From DTU015 sp964641455 (GTDB lineage Bacteria; Bacillota; Sulfobacillia; Fermentithermobacillales; Fermentithermobacillaceae), in NCBI GenBank assembly GCA_964641455.1, contig CAZXLH010000007.1, positions 1-64,000 of the forward strand: a stretch of 64,000 nt of DNA, in the 5' to 3' direction. The first letter of the stretch is position 1, and the number at the start of each line of letters is the position of its first letter. Of the stretch, positions 53,745-62,150 are shown piece after piece. The notes under the pieces were generated by a model, which saw only the letters and a program-made list of their open reading frames with translations, did no database searches and had not been told where the DNA came from. Made by a program: the position numbers and the translations under genes.

Positions 53745-55315
53745 TGGTAACCAGAAAATCACTTTTGAGGCGGGGTTTTCATCAAGCCAAGTGGGATGAA
53801 CCTATTATATTTGAACTTAGCCAACCAGGTGAGCGTGGCGTCCTGACGCCTGAAGCCGGTGACTCTGTTAAGGCTGAAACCGGTGAAGTTTGGAATGATT
53901 TGCCCGAAAACATGGTAAGAAAAACCCTGCCGGCTTTGCCTCAACTATCTCAGGCACGGGTCTTGCGTCATTACCTCCGTCTTTCCCAGGCAACTTTAGG
54001 TGCCGATATTAACGTAGAAATTGGCCAGGGTACATGTACCATGAAGTACAGCCCGAAGATAAACGAAAAATTTGCATCGTCTGCTAAAGTCGCTTACCTT
54101 CATCCGTTCCAAGATGATGAGACGGCCCAGGGCATACTCGAGATTATATATAGCACTGACAAGTTTCTGAGGGAGATATCAGGGCTTGACCGGTTTTCGT
54201 TCCAGCCAGGCGGAGGTTCTCAGGCCGCACTTACCATTGCTTCAATAATCAGGGCATATCATGAGTCAAGGGGGGAGGGAGAGCAGAGGGACGAGATCAT
54301 AACCACCATATTTTCCCATCCGTGTAACGCAGCAACTGCTGCGGTGAAAGGGTTTAAAATCATAACTATTTATCCGGGCCAAGATGGATACCCTGATCTT
54401 GAAGCCCTAAAGCATGCCGTATCTGAGCGGACGGCTGGGTTAATGATAACCAATCCTGAGGATACAGGCGTATTTAACCCCCATATTAAGGAGTTTACCC
54501 GTATTGTTCACGAAGCCGGAGGGATTTGCAGCTATGACCAGGCAAATGCCAACGGCATTTTAGGAATTACAAGGGCCAAGGAGGCAGATTTTGATATTTG
54601 CTTTTTCAACCTACATAAGACGTTTTCTTCGCCCCATGGGTGCGGAGGGCCCGGAGCGGGGGCCGTTGGAGTTACCAAGCAACTTGAGAGGTTCTTGCCT
54701 GTTCCGGTGGTTGATTTTGATGGGGGAAAATATAGCCTTAACTATGATCTGCCTGATTCAATAGGTAAAATCAAGATGTTTTACGGGGGTGTCCAGGCTG
54801 TAGTTCGGGCTTATGCATGGATAATGAGTTTGGGCGAAGAGGGGTTGAAACAGGTGGCCAAAACTGCTGTGCTTAATAGCAATTATCTTTTGTCCAGAAT
54901 TAAGAAGATAAGAGGAGTTGACGTACCTTATGCTCCTGGAAAGCACCGGTTTGAGCAAGTGAGGTACAGCTGGGGGCCTCTTTTAGAAGAGACAGGTATT
55001 ACCACTGAAGATGTTCAGAGAAGAATGTGCGATTTTGGGCTTCATTACTGGACCAGCCATCATCCGTGGATTGTGCCTGAACCTTTCACCCTTGAACCAA
55101 CAGAGTCTTACTCTAAACAGGATCTTGATGAGTACATTGAGGCTTTGGAGCAAATTTCCCGAGAAGCTTACGAATCTCCTGAAATTGTAAAGAACGCTCC
55201 TCATAGAAGTGTGGTTCATAAGATTTGCCAGGACTGGTTGGATGACCCTGACAAGTGGGCAATCAGCTGGAGGTCGTACTTGAGAAAGCACAAAGGGGCT
55301 CAGGCCCAAAAGTGA
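53744..55315 (+). CDS. gcvPB: Glycine dehydrogenase (decarboxylating) subunit 2
   Basis: This is the PLP-bearing half of glycine decarboxylase. The cofactor lysine is K292 in FFNLHKTFSSPHG, with FSHPCNAATAAVKGF, QANANGILGI and PGAGAVGVTKQLERFLP also typical. It forms a 2+2 complex with GcvPA. An N-terminal stretch of about 40 residues before NMVRKTLPALPQLSQ is normal for the bacterial two-subunit form. Length 523 is slightly above average. Translation is coupled to gcvPA. Confidence 0.95.
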   Translation: MVTRKSLLRRGFHQAKWDEPIIFELSQPGERGVLTPEAGDSVKAETGEVWNDLPENMVRKTLPALPQLSQARVLRHYLRLSQATLGADINVEIGQGTCTMKYSPKINEKFASSAKVAYLHPFQDDETAQGILEIIYSTDKFLREISGLDRFSFQPGGGSQAALTIASIIRAYHESRGEGEQRDEIITTIFSHPCNAATAAVKGFKIITIYPGQDGYPDLEALKHAVSERTAGLMITNPEDTGVFNPHIKEFTRIVHEAGGICSYDQANANGILGITRAKEADFDICFFNLHKTFSSPHGCGGPGAGAVGVTKQLERFLPVPVVDFDGGKYSLNYDLPDSIGKIKMFYGGVQAVVRAYAWIMSLGEEGLKQVAKTAVLNSNYLLSRIKKIRGVDVPYAPGKHRFEQVRYSWGPLLEETGITTEDVQRRMCDFGLHYWTSHHPWIVPEPFTLEPTESYSKQDLDEYIEALEQISREAYESPEIVKNAPHRSVVHKICQDWLDDPDKWAISWRSYLRKHKGAQAQK

Positions 55316-55407
55316 ATTGGGGTAACCAAGCGGTTTGTGTTTCATGTGACTTAATAACTTGTTGGGTTGCTTAGGGGTTGAAACAGTTACGTGCGGGAGG
55401 GAGTTTT

Positions 55408-56190
55408 GTGTCAAAGTACAGTAATCCACTTGTGCTTGAAGGCAAGGTGGCAATGATAACAGGAGGGGCATCCGGTATTGGGCTGGCTACTGCCGAAGTT
55501 TTGGCTCAATATGGCGCCCAGGCTGTTATCTTAGACATAAATGAACAAAACGGAAAAGATGCTGTATCTTCAATTTTGGAGAATGGCGGGAAAGCTGAGT
55601 TTATGAAATGCGATGTTACATCGAATCAAAATTGCCGTGAGGTTGTGGAACTGACAGAGGCTAGGTACGGGCGTATAGATATTCTTTTCAACAATGCAGG
55701 AGTGATTGTAAGAAAAGATGTGGTAAGCCATGAAGAAGCCGAATGGGACCTGGTGATAGACGTGACATTGAAGGGTACATATTTGATGTCGAAGTATGTA
55801 ATTCCGGTTATGGCCAAAAACGGTGGTGGCAGCATAATCACTACAGGTTCCGGATGGGGCCTCAAAGGCGGAGACAATGCTGCTTCTTACTGCGCTGCTA
55901 AGGCGGGGGTTGTAAACCTTACCAAGGCTATGGCTATAGATCATGGAAAACAAAATATCAGAGTCAATTGTGTGTGCCCCGGTGATACAGATACGCCTAT
56001 GCTCAGGGGCGAAGCCCGCCAGCTGGGATTTGATGAAGAGAGTTTTCTTGAGTCGTCGGGTGTGGATAGGCCTCTCCAAAGGATAGGTGTTCCACAGGAT
56101 ATTGCCCATGCAGTCTTGTTCCTTGCAAGCGATTTGTCCAGTTGGATTACTGGGGCCACCATTGTGGTTGACGGCGGTGGAATAGCTTAG
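55408..56190 (+). CDS. Short-chain dehydrogenase/reductase
   Basis: Classical SDR with NAD(P) motif TGGASGIG, NNAG strand, catalytic S...YCAAK (Y and K four apart) and the PGDTDTPM loop. After beta-strand 2 an aspartate (ILDINEQ) suggests NAD(H). A TTG at 55378 opens the frame, but GGAGGGA lies just before the GTG at 55408, which gives the normal length of 260. It follows gcvPB by 92 bp. The substrate is unknown; it resembles 3-oxoacyl/sugar/polyol SDRs. Confidence 0.88.
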   Translation: MSKYSNPLVLEGKVAMITGGASGIGLATAEVLAQYGAQAVILDINEQNGKDAVSSILENGGKAEFMKCDVTSNQNCREVVELTEARYGRIDILFNNAGVIVRKDVVSHEEAEWDLVIDVTLKGTYLMSKYVIPVMAKNGGGSIITTGSGWGLKGGDNAASYCAAKAGVVNLTKAMAIDHGKQNIRVNCVCPGDTDTPMLRGEARQLGFDEESFLESSGVDRPLQRIGVPQDIAHAVLFLASDLSSWITGATIVVDGGGIA

Positions 56191-56221
56191 GGCCGGAGGC
56201 CTCCGGGGTTGCCATTTTAGA

Positions 56222-56248
56222 AGGGGCCTTTCGGCCCCTATTTATTTA
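56222..56248 (+). terminator. Rho-independent terminator after SDR
   Basis: AGGGGCC-TTTC-GGCCCCT is a perfect 7-bp stem with a tetraloop, followed by ATTTATTT. It lies 30 bp after the SDR stop and faces the convergent module 2, so it separates the two operons. Confidence 0.8.
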
Positions 56249-56262
56249 ATGTGCCCTATTTT

Positions 56263-56868
56263 CTACTTTATGATCCCCAACCAGTTGGCGTACAGAAAGT
56301 GAAGCCTGCCGATAAATAGCGCCATACGGCCCATTACAGTGCTTCCGAACGCTGCGCCGAAGGACACCATCATGATATACCGTCCGAACACCGAAACGTG
56401 TTTAAGGGCACCTTTGTGTTCCACAGAGAAGAAGAAGTAAGTGAGAACACCTAATGTGCCAAGTACTATCACAATGTTGTTTATGCTGTTAAGCGGCAGC
56501 ACTGTGCTTTTTACCTGGCTTACTATTTGAGATCCTATTGTCCCACGTATTGCAAGGCCGGTTCCTATGCCTACCAAGACTGCAAGCGGAAACCTGGATA
56601 ACCATGCAAGTTTCTTAGAGTATCTGGTATAAAGCAGCATGCCAAGCACCAAGGGAATAAGAACTTGCCAGTTACCTTTTGAGGCAAGCGGTTCTATTCC
56701 TTGGTCTCTTATATTGATCCATCCCAGAACCAGAGCATGCCCAGCCGATACGCCAACATACACGTTTTCGACTAGTTTGTATAACGGATTATCCTTAAAA
56801 GCAAAGCTCATAATTCCAATGGTAGCGATTGCTGCAATCCATGTTCCAAGATTGGTGCTAATCTGCAT
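56263..56868 (-). CDS. Module 2 gene D: polytopic membrane protein
   Basis: The 201-residue homologue of the protein at 35036-35629 shares YVGVSAGHALVLGWINIRD, PLVLGMLLYTRYSKK, LVGIGTGLAIRG and the end AFGSTVMGRMALFIGRLHF. About six helices. The start overlaps the gene C stop, as in module 1. It is last of the A-B-C-D set. No function known. Confidence 0.65.
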   Translation of the reverse strand: MQISTNLGTWIAAIATIGIMSFAFKDNPLYKLVENVYVGVSAGHALVLGWINIRDQGIEPLASKGNWQVLIPLVLGMLLYTRYSKKLAWLSRFPLAVLVGIGTGLAIRGTIGSQIVSQVKSTVLPLNSINNIVIVLGTLGVLTYFFFSVEHKGALKHVSVFGRYIMMVSFGAAFGSTVMGRMALFIGRLHFLYANWLGIIK

Positions 56869-57698
56869 TAACGTCCACCTCCCTGGGAGGCCTGAGATTT
56901 GGTTCCCAGATATACGATATTGCCCAGTATCACCAGCCCGAGTATGGTCAGGTGCGAAATAGACTGTGCATCCATGCCTCTGATTCCCAACCCTGAGATT
57001 CCCATAAGGCTTTCGTAGCCGGCGGCTCCTTTCATGCTCGGAATCATTCCGCTAAGCTGCCCGGACTGCATGTAAGGAGTCATATTAGGCACGTTTACTG
57101 CGACGATGGCTGTTGCAATGGGAACGCCCATTGGATCTCCGACTTGCCTTATCCATTCAGGAACTCCAGGTGTTCCTGATGATATACATATAACCAATGT
57201 GGCATCTTGGGCTGAAGTTATACCTTCCATTGCAGGAAGGGATGATGTTAGATTACCTCTGTAGTCTCTCGGAAAACTGCCGGGAATATCTTTAGCCATT
57301 CGGGCTATGGCAGTTTCAGCGCCGGCAAGATAGCCCAAGTTAACATAGTCCACACCATATTCCTTATTTTTATAATCTGAGCCTCCAAAAGCAGTTTCCA
57401 GCAGGCTAGGGCCTGTATCGAAAAAGCCCATTCCAATTACCCTTATACCTTTCCTGGAAAGGTGGTTTAGCAATGCTGCTGCACCTGAGGCCAGTTCTCC
57501 GTAGCCCCCGGGGGATGTATCCATTGATAGGATGACTGCACTGCCCGGAGGCAGAGCCTCTACAGTGTTATAAAGTTCCTGGGTTTCCGGCCCTACTGTT
57601 ACCCCCAGCCCTATGGGCCAAATAAGGGGGATAGAGAGGGACAGAAATACCAATGCGTAAATAATACGTCGATCCATTTGTGCCAGTTTTTCAAACAA
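56868..57698 (-). CDS. Module 2 gene C: anchored protein with nucleotide-fold-like domain
   Basis: Homologue of 34130-35035, here 276 residues. One N-terminal helix (about 13-30), an alpha/beta-like domain (GSAVILSMDTSPGGYGELAS, IRVIGMGFFDTGP, LVICISSGTPGVPEW), and a C-terminal helix. The shared EYGVDYVNLGYLAGAE and SSLPAMEGI stretches are the likely functional core. It lacks the ARLEARLEAL tail of the module 1 copy. TTG start with AAGGAGGG upstream. Unknown function. Confidence 0.65.
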   Translation of the reverse strand: MFEKLAQMDRRIIYALVFLSLSIPLIWPIGLGVTVGPETQELYNTVEALPPGSAVILSMDTSPGGYGELASGAAALLNHLSRKGIRVIGMGFFDTGPSLLETAFGGSDYKNKEYGVDYVNLGYLAGAETAIARMAKDIPGSFPRDYRGNLTSSLPAMEGITSAQDATLVICISSGTPGVPEWIRQVGDPMGVPIATAIVAVNVPNMTPYMQSGQLSGMIPSMKGAAGYESLMGISGLGIRGMDAQSISHLTILGLVILGNIVYLGTKSQASQGGGR

Positions 57699-57712
57699 TG
57701 ATTGTCCCTCCT

Positions 57713-58339
57713 TTATGAACTTGAACCGCCAAGATACGATTTTTCGATTCCGAGAAGCACTCTCAGGCCTGATGCAATTCCGCCTATACCTGCACCAATA
57801 AGCATGCCTCTTTGGCCTGCAAGGTTAGGAATATCCATAAGCCAGCTACTTATTACAGGAAACTGACGCCATATCCTTTCGCCAATAGGCACATTCCCTA
57901 GCATCAGGATTGCTGCTGATATTAGCAAGATGGCGGCATCAAGGTTTCTTACCCTAAAAGCCCTGTAAGCTGCCGATGCAATAAAGAACCCTGTCATGGC
58001 ATAGACTGTCGATTGTCCAGGTACGAACAGAGCATCGAACCAGAACTGGTAAGTTGTATGAGTTGGCCCTTTGATTATCCCCAAAAGAGCCATGCCGACC
58101 ATTGAGAATATCAAAGACCCTGAATACAGCCAGTCAAGCCCTTTGCCTCTGGTAATCTTTTTTGCATGGATTTGGACCAGGTTGACTGATGCCAACCCCA
58201 GTGCAAAGGCAGCTATTATTACTCCCCAATTTTGGACAGTTTTTGCAGCTTCCAAAAGAGGTTCAGACGTAAAGAAAAACGAAACAATCATCAACATGCC
58301 GACTATAAAAGCCACTGCTATCGGTAATTCGCGCCTCAT
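57713..58339 (-). CDS. Module 2 gene B: polytopic membrane protein
   Basis: Homologue of 33481-34113 with 208 residues and about six helices. Shared text includes WGVIIAAFALGLASVNL, PGQSTVYAMTGFFIASAAYR, PIGERIWRQFPV and the end LGIEKSYLG. The start ATG has AAGGGGTGA upstream. It lies between A and C, as in module 1, with 14-16 bp gaps. Confidence 0.65.
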   Translation of the reverse strand: MRRELPIAVAFIVGMLMIVSFFFTSEPLLEAAKTVQNWGVIIAAFALGLASVNLVQIHAKKITRGKGLDWLYSGSLIFSMVGMALLGIIKGPTHTTYQFWFDALFVPGQSTVYAMTGFFIASAAYRAFRVRNLDAAILLISAAILMLGNVPIGERIWRQFPVISSWLMDIPNLAGQRGMLIGAGIGGIASGLRVLLGIEKSYLGGSSS

Positions 58340-58355
58340 GAAACTGTCACCCCTT

Positions 58356-59135
58356 TCACTTGCTCAAGAGCCTAACGAAATAGGATGAGCCAAAACTTCG
58401 AGAAATTACGCCCGCAATGATAAGTGCGGCAACAACCGCTTTTGCCATGTCCTGCCCTAAGATTGAGCCTAGCTGCATTCTGTCTTGTGAAAGATAGGCC
58501 GCTGCAGCAAAAAGTTCTTCTCCGATAAGGGTGTAATCAGACGAAGCCACAAAGAATGGCACCTGTGACAACTGGGCCGTACCGGTTATTTGAAGCGCTC
58601 CAACTTCGGAGCCTACTTCAGCCAGCATCAAAGCTTCAGCCCAAAAAGCCCCCATCATGAAGTTAGCTGCAGGTTTTTCACGGGCGATTATGCCAAACAA
58701 TGCTGCGGCATAGGCAAATTGCTGAGATGAAAGAAATCGTATATTTCCAGGTTCGTAAGCATCACTTTTGCCTTCTTCCAGATATGCTTGGCGGACAGTC
58801 TCTTCTGCCATTGGAAAGACCTCCGGTTGCCGGATAGTTACTATTTCCGGCACGTCAAACCTGGCAGTAAGCCTTGACACATAACTAAGGATGGCAAGCC
58901 CTGCAAAAGTCTGGGGCGCTTCAACTGCACCTATACCGCCTATGCCAGGGCAATAGTGTACCGGCCTGCCCATCTCAGTGCTGCGCCCTATGGCTTCTTC
59001 AATAGCATCAAGCCCTGCTATTTTTCGGATGCTAATTGGCTTGCCTTTCTTGGCTCTCCACATTGAGTACACAAGGCACCCAATGATTATAAGGAGCAGC
59101 CAAAATGAAAATACTCTTCCTTCTACAAGTGTCAA
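58356..59135 (-). CDS. Module 2 gene A: DUF6754-like membrane protein
   Basis: Homologue of 32617-33393. Helix at about 9-27, then the conserved LDAIEEAIGRSTEMGRPVHY, a soluble middle, and SSDYTLIGEELFAAAAYLS before a helical end. The chosen start is TTG 59135, seven bases after AGGAGGT; the upstream GTG lies inside that binding site. It begins module 2, about 195 bp from the small membrane protein of the germination genes. Confidence 0.65.
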   Translation of the reverse strand: MTLVEGRVFSFWLLLIIIGCLVYSMWRAKKGKPISIRKIAGLDAIEEAIGRSTEMGRPVHYCPGIGGIGAVEAPQTFAGLAILSYVSRLTARFDVPEIVTIRQPEVFPMAEETVRQAYLEEGKSDAYEPGNIRFLSSQQFAYAAALFGIIAREKPAANFMMGAFWAEALMLAEVGSEVGALQITGTAQLSQVPFFVASSDYTLIGEELFAAAAYLSQDRMQLGSILGQDMAKAVVAALIIAGVISRSFGSSYFVRLLSK

Positions 59136-59330
59136 AAACCTCACCTCCTGTGAGAATAAAAACGCATTCTACCTGGGTTTTTGTACTCTAAAACGTATTG
59201 AACAGTATAACAATACAGAACATTGACGGAAATGAATGAATTATGGGTTGGCAGAATAGTTTTTCCAAGGTACCCGAATTGATGAAATGCAAAGTCTTAC
59301 TGGGTGGGGTTTTGCGGCAACAGAGGGGGG

Positions 59331-59570
59331 TTAATCCGCAAGGCTCGATGTTAGTTCCATTAAATACCTGACAAGGGCTTCTATGAACTTCATAGGGTTA
59401 GGAACATTGACTTTCATGAACAACAATAGGCTTATTGAAAAACCGGTGAGCAAAACAAAGACGAAGACCGTCAGCTCTCTCCACTGTTGTTTGCCGGTCA
59501 TTTGGGGCACATCGTACAGTGCAATTAAGCCAAACCCTGATACCAGCAAAACAAGATGTAGCATGTTCAA
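59331..59570 (-). CDS. Small membrane protein downstream of gerAC
   Basis: The 79-residue protein has two membrane helices (about 4-22 and 33-53) and an amphipathic end. The start TTG is nine bases after GGAGGG, and an ATG two codons later is possible. It follows gerAC by 196 bp on the same strand. Small two-helix proteins are sometimes encoded with germinant receptors (the D subunits); this may be one, but the order is not identical to those described and it is an inference. Confidence 0.55.
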   Translation of the reverse strand: MNMLHLVLLVSGFGLIALYDVPQMTGKQQWRELTVFVFVLLTGFSISLLLFMKVNVPNPMKFIEALVRYLMELTSSLAD

Positions 59571-59766
59571 TAAAGTAAACCCTCCAATTGCCAGTGTTTT
59601 GCAGCCATTTACCTGTTATCCATCAGACTAGTTTTTTGCAGTGGAAAGGAACAATATACCTTTCGTATGCCCCGTGCCTTGCAAATATAGATGATGTTTT
59701 AAGTGCTCACGCTGTGTGAACTGGAGCAATATGCCCTCCGGATGAGCATGCTTTGCAAGCCGATTG

Positions 59767-60990
59767 CTATCTTGTTTCAGCGCTCTTGAGTATCATGCCT
59801 GAAGTTCGTAGACTGGCGCTTACTTGGACACGAACTTTTACGGTAGGAAATAACTCATCCCACTGCTTCCGGATTTTGGCCCAGTCCTTGGGTTTTTGCC
59901 TGAAAATGTCTTGGCCGAAACCAATTGCATCGGCTCCTAATTCTTGAAGTTTAGTGACTGTTTGCCTGATTTCGTGTTCAATTGTGGTTTCAAGCCCTTT
60001 TTCGAATTGTCTCCAAAGCTCCGGGTGTTTGATAAGGTCTACAGGCTCTTGCACGTCACCTAGGTTTCCTATTGTGTCTACCTGGATGGATGCGATTATC
60101 AAGCCTTCCTGTACCTCTACCTTAAACTTGCCGGTTGAACGTAAAATCTCTACAGTAGTAAGCTTATCTTCAAATCCAGGTTGCGGGAATACCACTAAGG
60201 TGCTCTTGATTTTACCTAGAATCCAGTTAAGGCCCCTGGTTTCCAGTTCGTCAAGCCAGCCTACCAGATAATTGCCTTTAATCACTCCTGTGCCTCCAAG
60301 TTGCGCTGTGGATTTGACTTCTTCATGAGAGAGCTGTCCTATAATCGAAGTATCAGGTTTAAGAGGAATTACTTCGACTCCCATGGCAATTGGTTCAATC
60401 CCTTCGCTTCCCATGCGATCTTGAAATTCTCTGAGAGTGATGGCCGGAATAGTCCCACGAGAACTTTCAAGATAGAGTATAATGCTTTGCTCCGCTTCTG
60501 ACGGCATTGACGTTCCCTCAAATTCAGCTTGAAGAAATTCTTTTGCAGTTGCACCTTTAACTACCAGAACCTGCGATGCTAGACGCGATTCTGCGTCTCT
60601 GTCGAAAAAATCCATGACAGGCATAATGCCCTTATCTTTGAGCAATTCCTCTCCAAAGATCAAAAACCGGTTGTGTTGTAAGTACGGGCGCCTGGGCGAT
60701 ATAGATCCTAGTTTTCTGAAACTCTCAAACACTGTATCTCCTTCAACAGTCGATATCCAAAAGGGTTTTTCTGAAGTTGCTTTGCTTTCAGTACCGCCCA
60801 TGAATGCTCCTGGTTTGGCAAATTGCACTGTAAGCTGGATTTTACCTGATGGTGATTTGTCTACACCGATTGCCATCACGAACCCTAAAGTTTCAATTTC
60901 TCTCCGGTTCCAACAGCCTGTAGTAAGGCTAAGCAAAAGAACGGCTGTTACAGCATAAACTGTCAAGAAAGAAGAATGTTTGATTTTCAT
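59767..60990 (-). CDS. gerAC: Germinant receptor C subunit, lipoprotein
   Basis: Ger(x)C-family lipoprotein: signal with LSLTTGC and lipidated C26, then WNRREIETLGFVMAIGVD, QLTVQFAKPGA and LRTSG-type end. It sits at the outer face of the spore inner membrane with the A and B subunits. Length 407 is normal. It starts five bases after gerAB. All features point to an intact receptor. Confidence 0.95.
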   Translation of the reverse strand: MKIKHSSFLTVYAVTAVLLLSLTTGCWNRREIETLGFVMAIGVDKSPSGKIQLTVQFAKPGAFMGGTESKATSEKPFWISTVEGDTVFESFRKLGSISPRRPYLQHNRFLIFGEELLKDKGIMPVMDFFDRDAESRLASQVLVVKGATAKEFLQAEFEGTSMPSEAEQSIILYLESSRGTIPAITLREFQDRMGSEGIEPIAMGVEVIPLKPDTSIIGQLSHEEVKSTAQLGGTGVIKGNYLVGWLDELETRGLNWILGKIKSTLVVFPQPGFEDKLTTVEILRSTGKFKVEVQEGLIIASIQVDTIGNLGDVQEPVDLIKHPELWRQFEKGLETTIEHEIRQTVTKLQELGADAIGFGQDIFRQKPKDWAKIRKQWDELFPTVKVRVQVSASLRTSGMILKSAETR

Positions 60991-60994
60991 TGCA

Positions 60995-62119
60995 TCATCC
61001 TTTTGAGTAAGTGTCTTTTGGCTTAACCTCTAGCATATGATTTTTGTTGACGACAGAGGCTAAATACAAAACCAGCGTCACGCCAAGAATAATTAGAATC
61101 GAATATATAGGCCAGATATTTTTGATGAATTGCATTTCATCAACGAGACTTTCAAAAAACAGCATGGTGAATGAAGCAGCCAAGGCTCCAATTGGATACG
61201 TAAGCGGCTTAAAGTTTCTGAGCCCGAACACCTGGGCCAGCCCTGTAGCGGCAGCCCAAAAATCCAGTGCGATCTTGACCAGTGCATTCAATACCCAGAC
61301 AGACACCGGTATTGTTTCGATTCTTTCGAAGAATTGGCCTATAAAAATTTGCCTGGCTAAAGTGAATCCGGGTACTGCCAATGTGGTGGCTTGGGAGCCA
61401 AATACTGCTACAAGAGCTATGGTATGTCCCAAAAGAAGAATTCCGCTGAGAAAGACTGCATACCTGGAATACCTGAGCACCTCTTTTCTGTTGTGGGCCA
61501 GAGGTATGATCATTCCAACAATGTTTAATCTCATATAAAATGCTATGATTGTTAATGAACTTTTGAGGTGGGGAAGAAGGCCATAAGGTAATATGGGCTT
61601 AAGGTTCTTAAAGTCCATGGCCGGGTATGGCAATACCAGTACTAATCCAGATGCAATAACTCCTATGGCTACAAGTTCACTCCAACGCGCTATTACTTCA
61701 ATACCGTTCCGAGCTGCATTGGCAGCAAGCAACACTACCAAAATTATGAATACAATCATGGGTGTCTCGGGCATAAAACTCGAGACAATCGCGGCTCCTA
61801 AAGCTCTTATGGTTGTGGCTGCATCTGAAACCCAGAACCATATGAGCAGCAACCCAACTGCCTTTCCCAGAACTTTGCCCAGCACAGCCTGGCTGTATTG
61901 TATTATTGTCATGTCAGGGAATTTCATTCCTAACCGTATAATCAGTTCCAAGAAAAACAAAGACGCGATAATACCTATAATAATCCCAATCCACGCATCA
62001 GTAGGAGATTCGTTTCCCATTATGAACGGAAATGAAATGGTGGTGGCAGTCACGCGTACCAGAAACAGCAAACACATGATTTGGAACGATGATATTCTAC
62101 CGCCGTCTAGTTTCTGCAT
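60995..62119 (-). CDS. gerAB: Germinant receptor B subunit
   Basis: Ten-helix membrane protein of the GerAB / amino-acid-permease-like family, thought to hold the germinant-binding pocket. Typical opening ISSFQIMCLLFLVRVTATTI, later RLGMKFPDMTIIQYSQAVLG and a run of helices to VLYLASVVNK. Length 374 is normal. GGGGGG lies before the ATG. It lies between gerAA and gerAC. Confidence 0.95.
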   Translation of the reverse strand: MQKLDGGRISSFQIMCLLFLVRVTATTISFPFIMGNESPTDAWIGIIIGIIASLFFLELIIRLGMKFPDMTIIQYSQAVLGKVLGKAVGLLLIWFWVSDAATTIRALGAAIVSSFMPETPMIVFIILVVLLAANAARNGIEVIARWSELVAIGVIASGLVLVLPYPAMDFKNLKPILPYGLLPHLKSSLTIIAFYMRLNIVGMIIPLAHNRKEVLRYSRYAVFLSGILLLGHTIALVAVFGSQATTLAVPGFTLARQIFIGQFFERIETIPVSVWVLNALVKIALDFWAAATGLAQVFGLRNFKPLTYPIGALAASFTMLFFESLVDEMQFIKNIWPIYSILIILGVTLVLYLASVVNKNHMLEVKPKDTYSKG

Positions 62120-62150
62120 ATCACCGTTTGCCCCCCTTTAAGCAGCGTAC

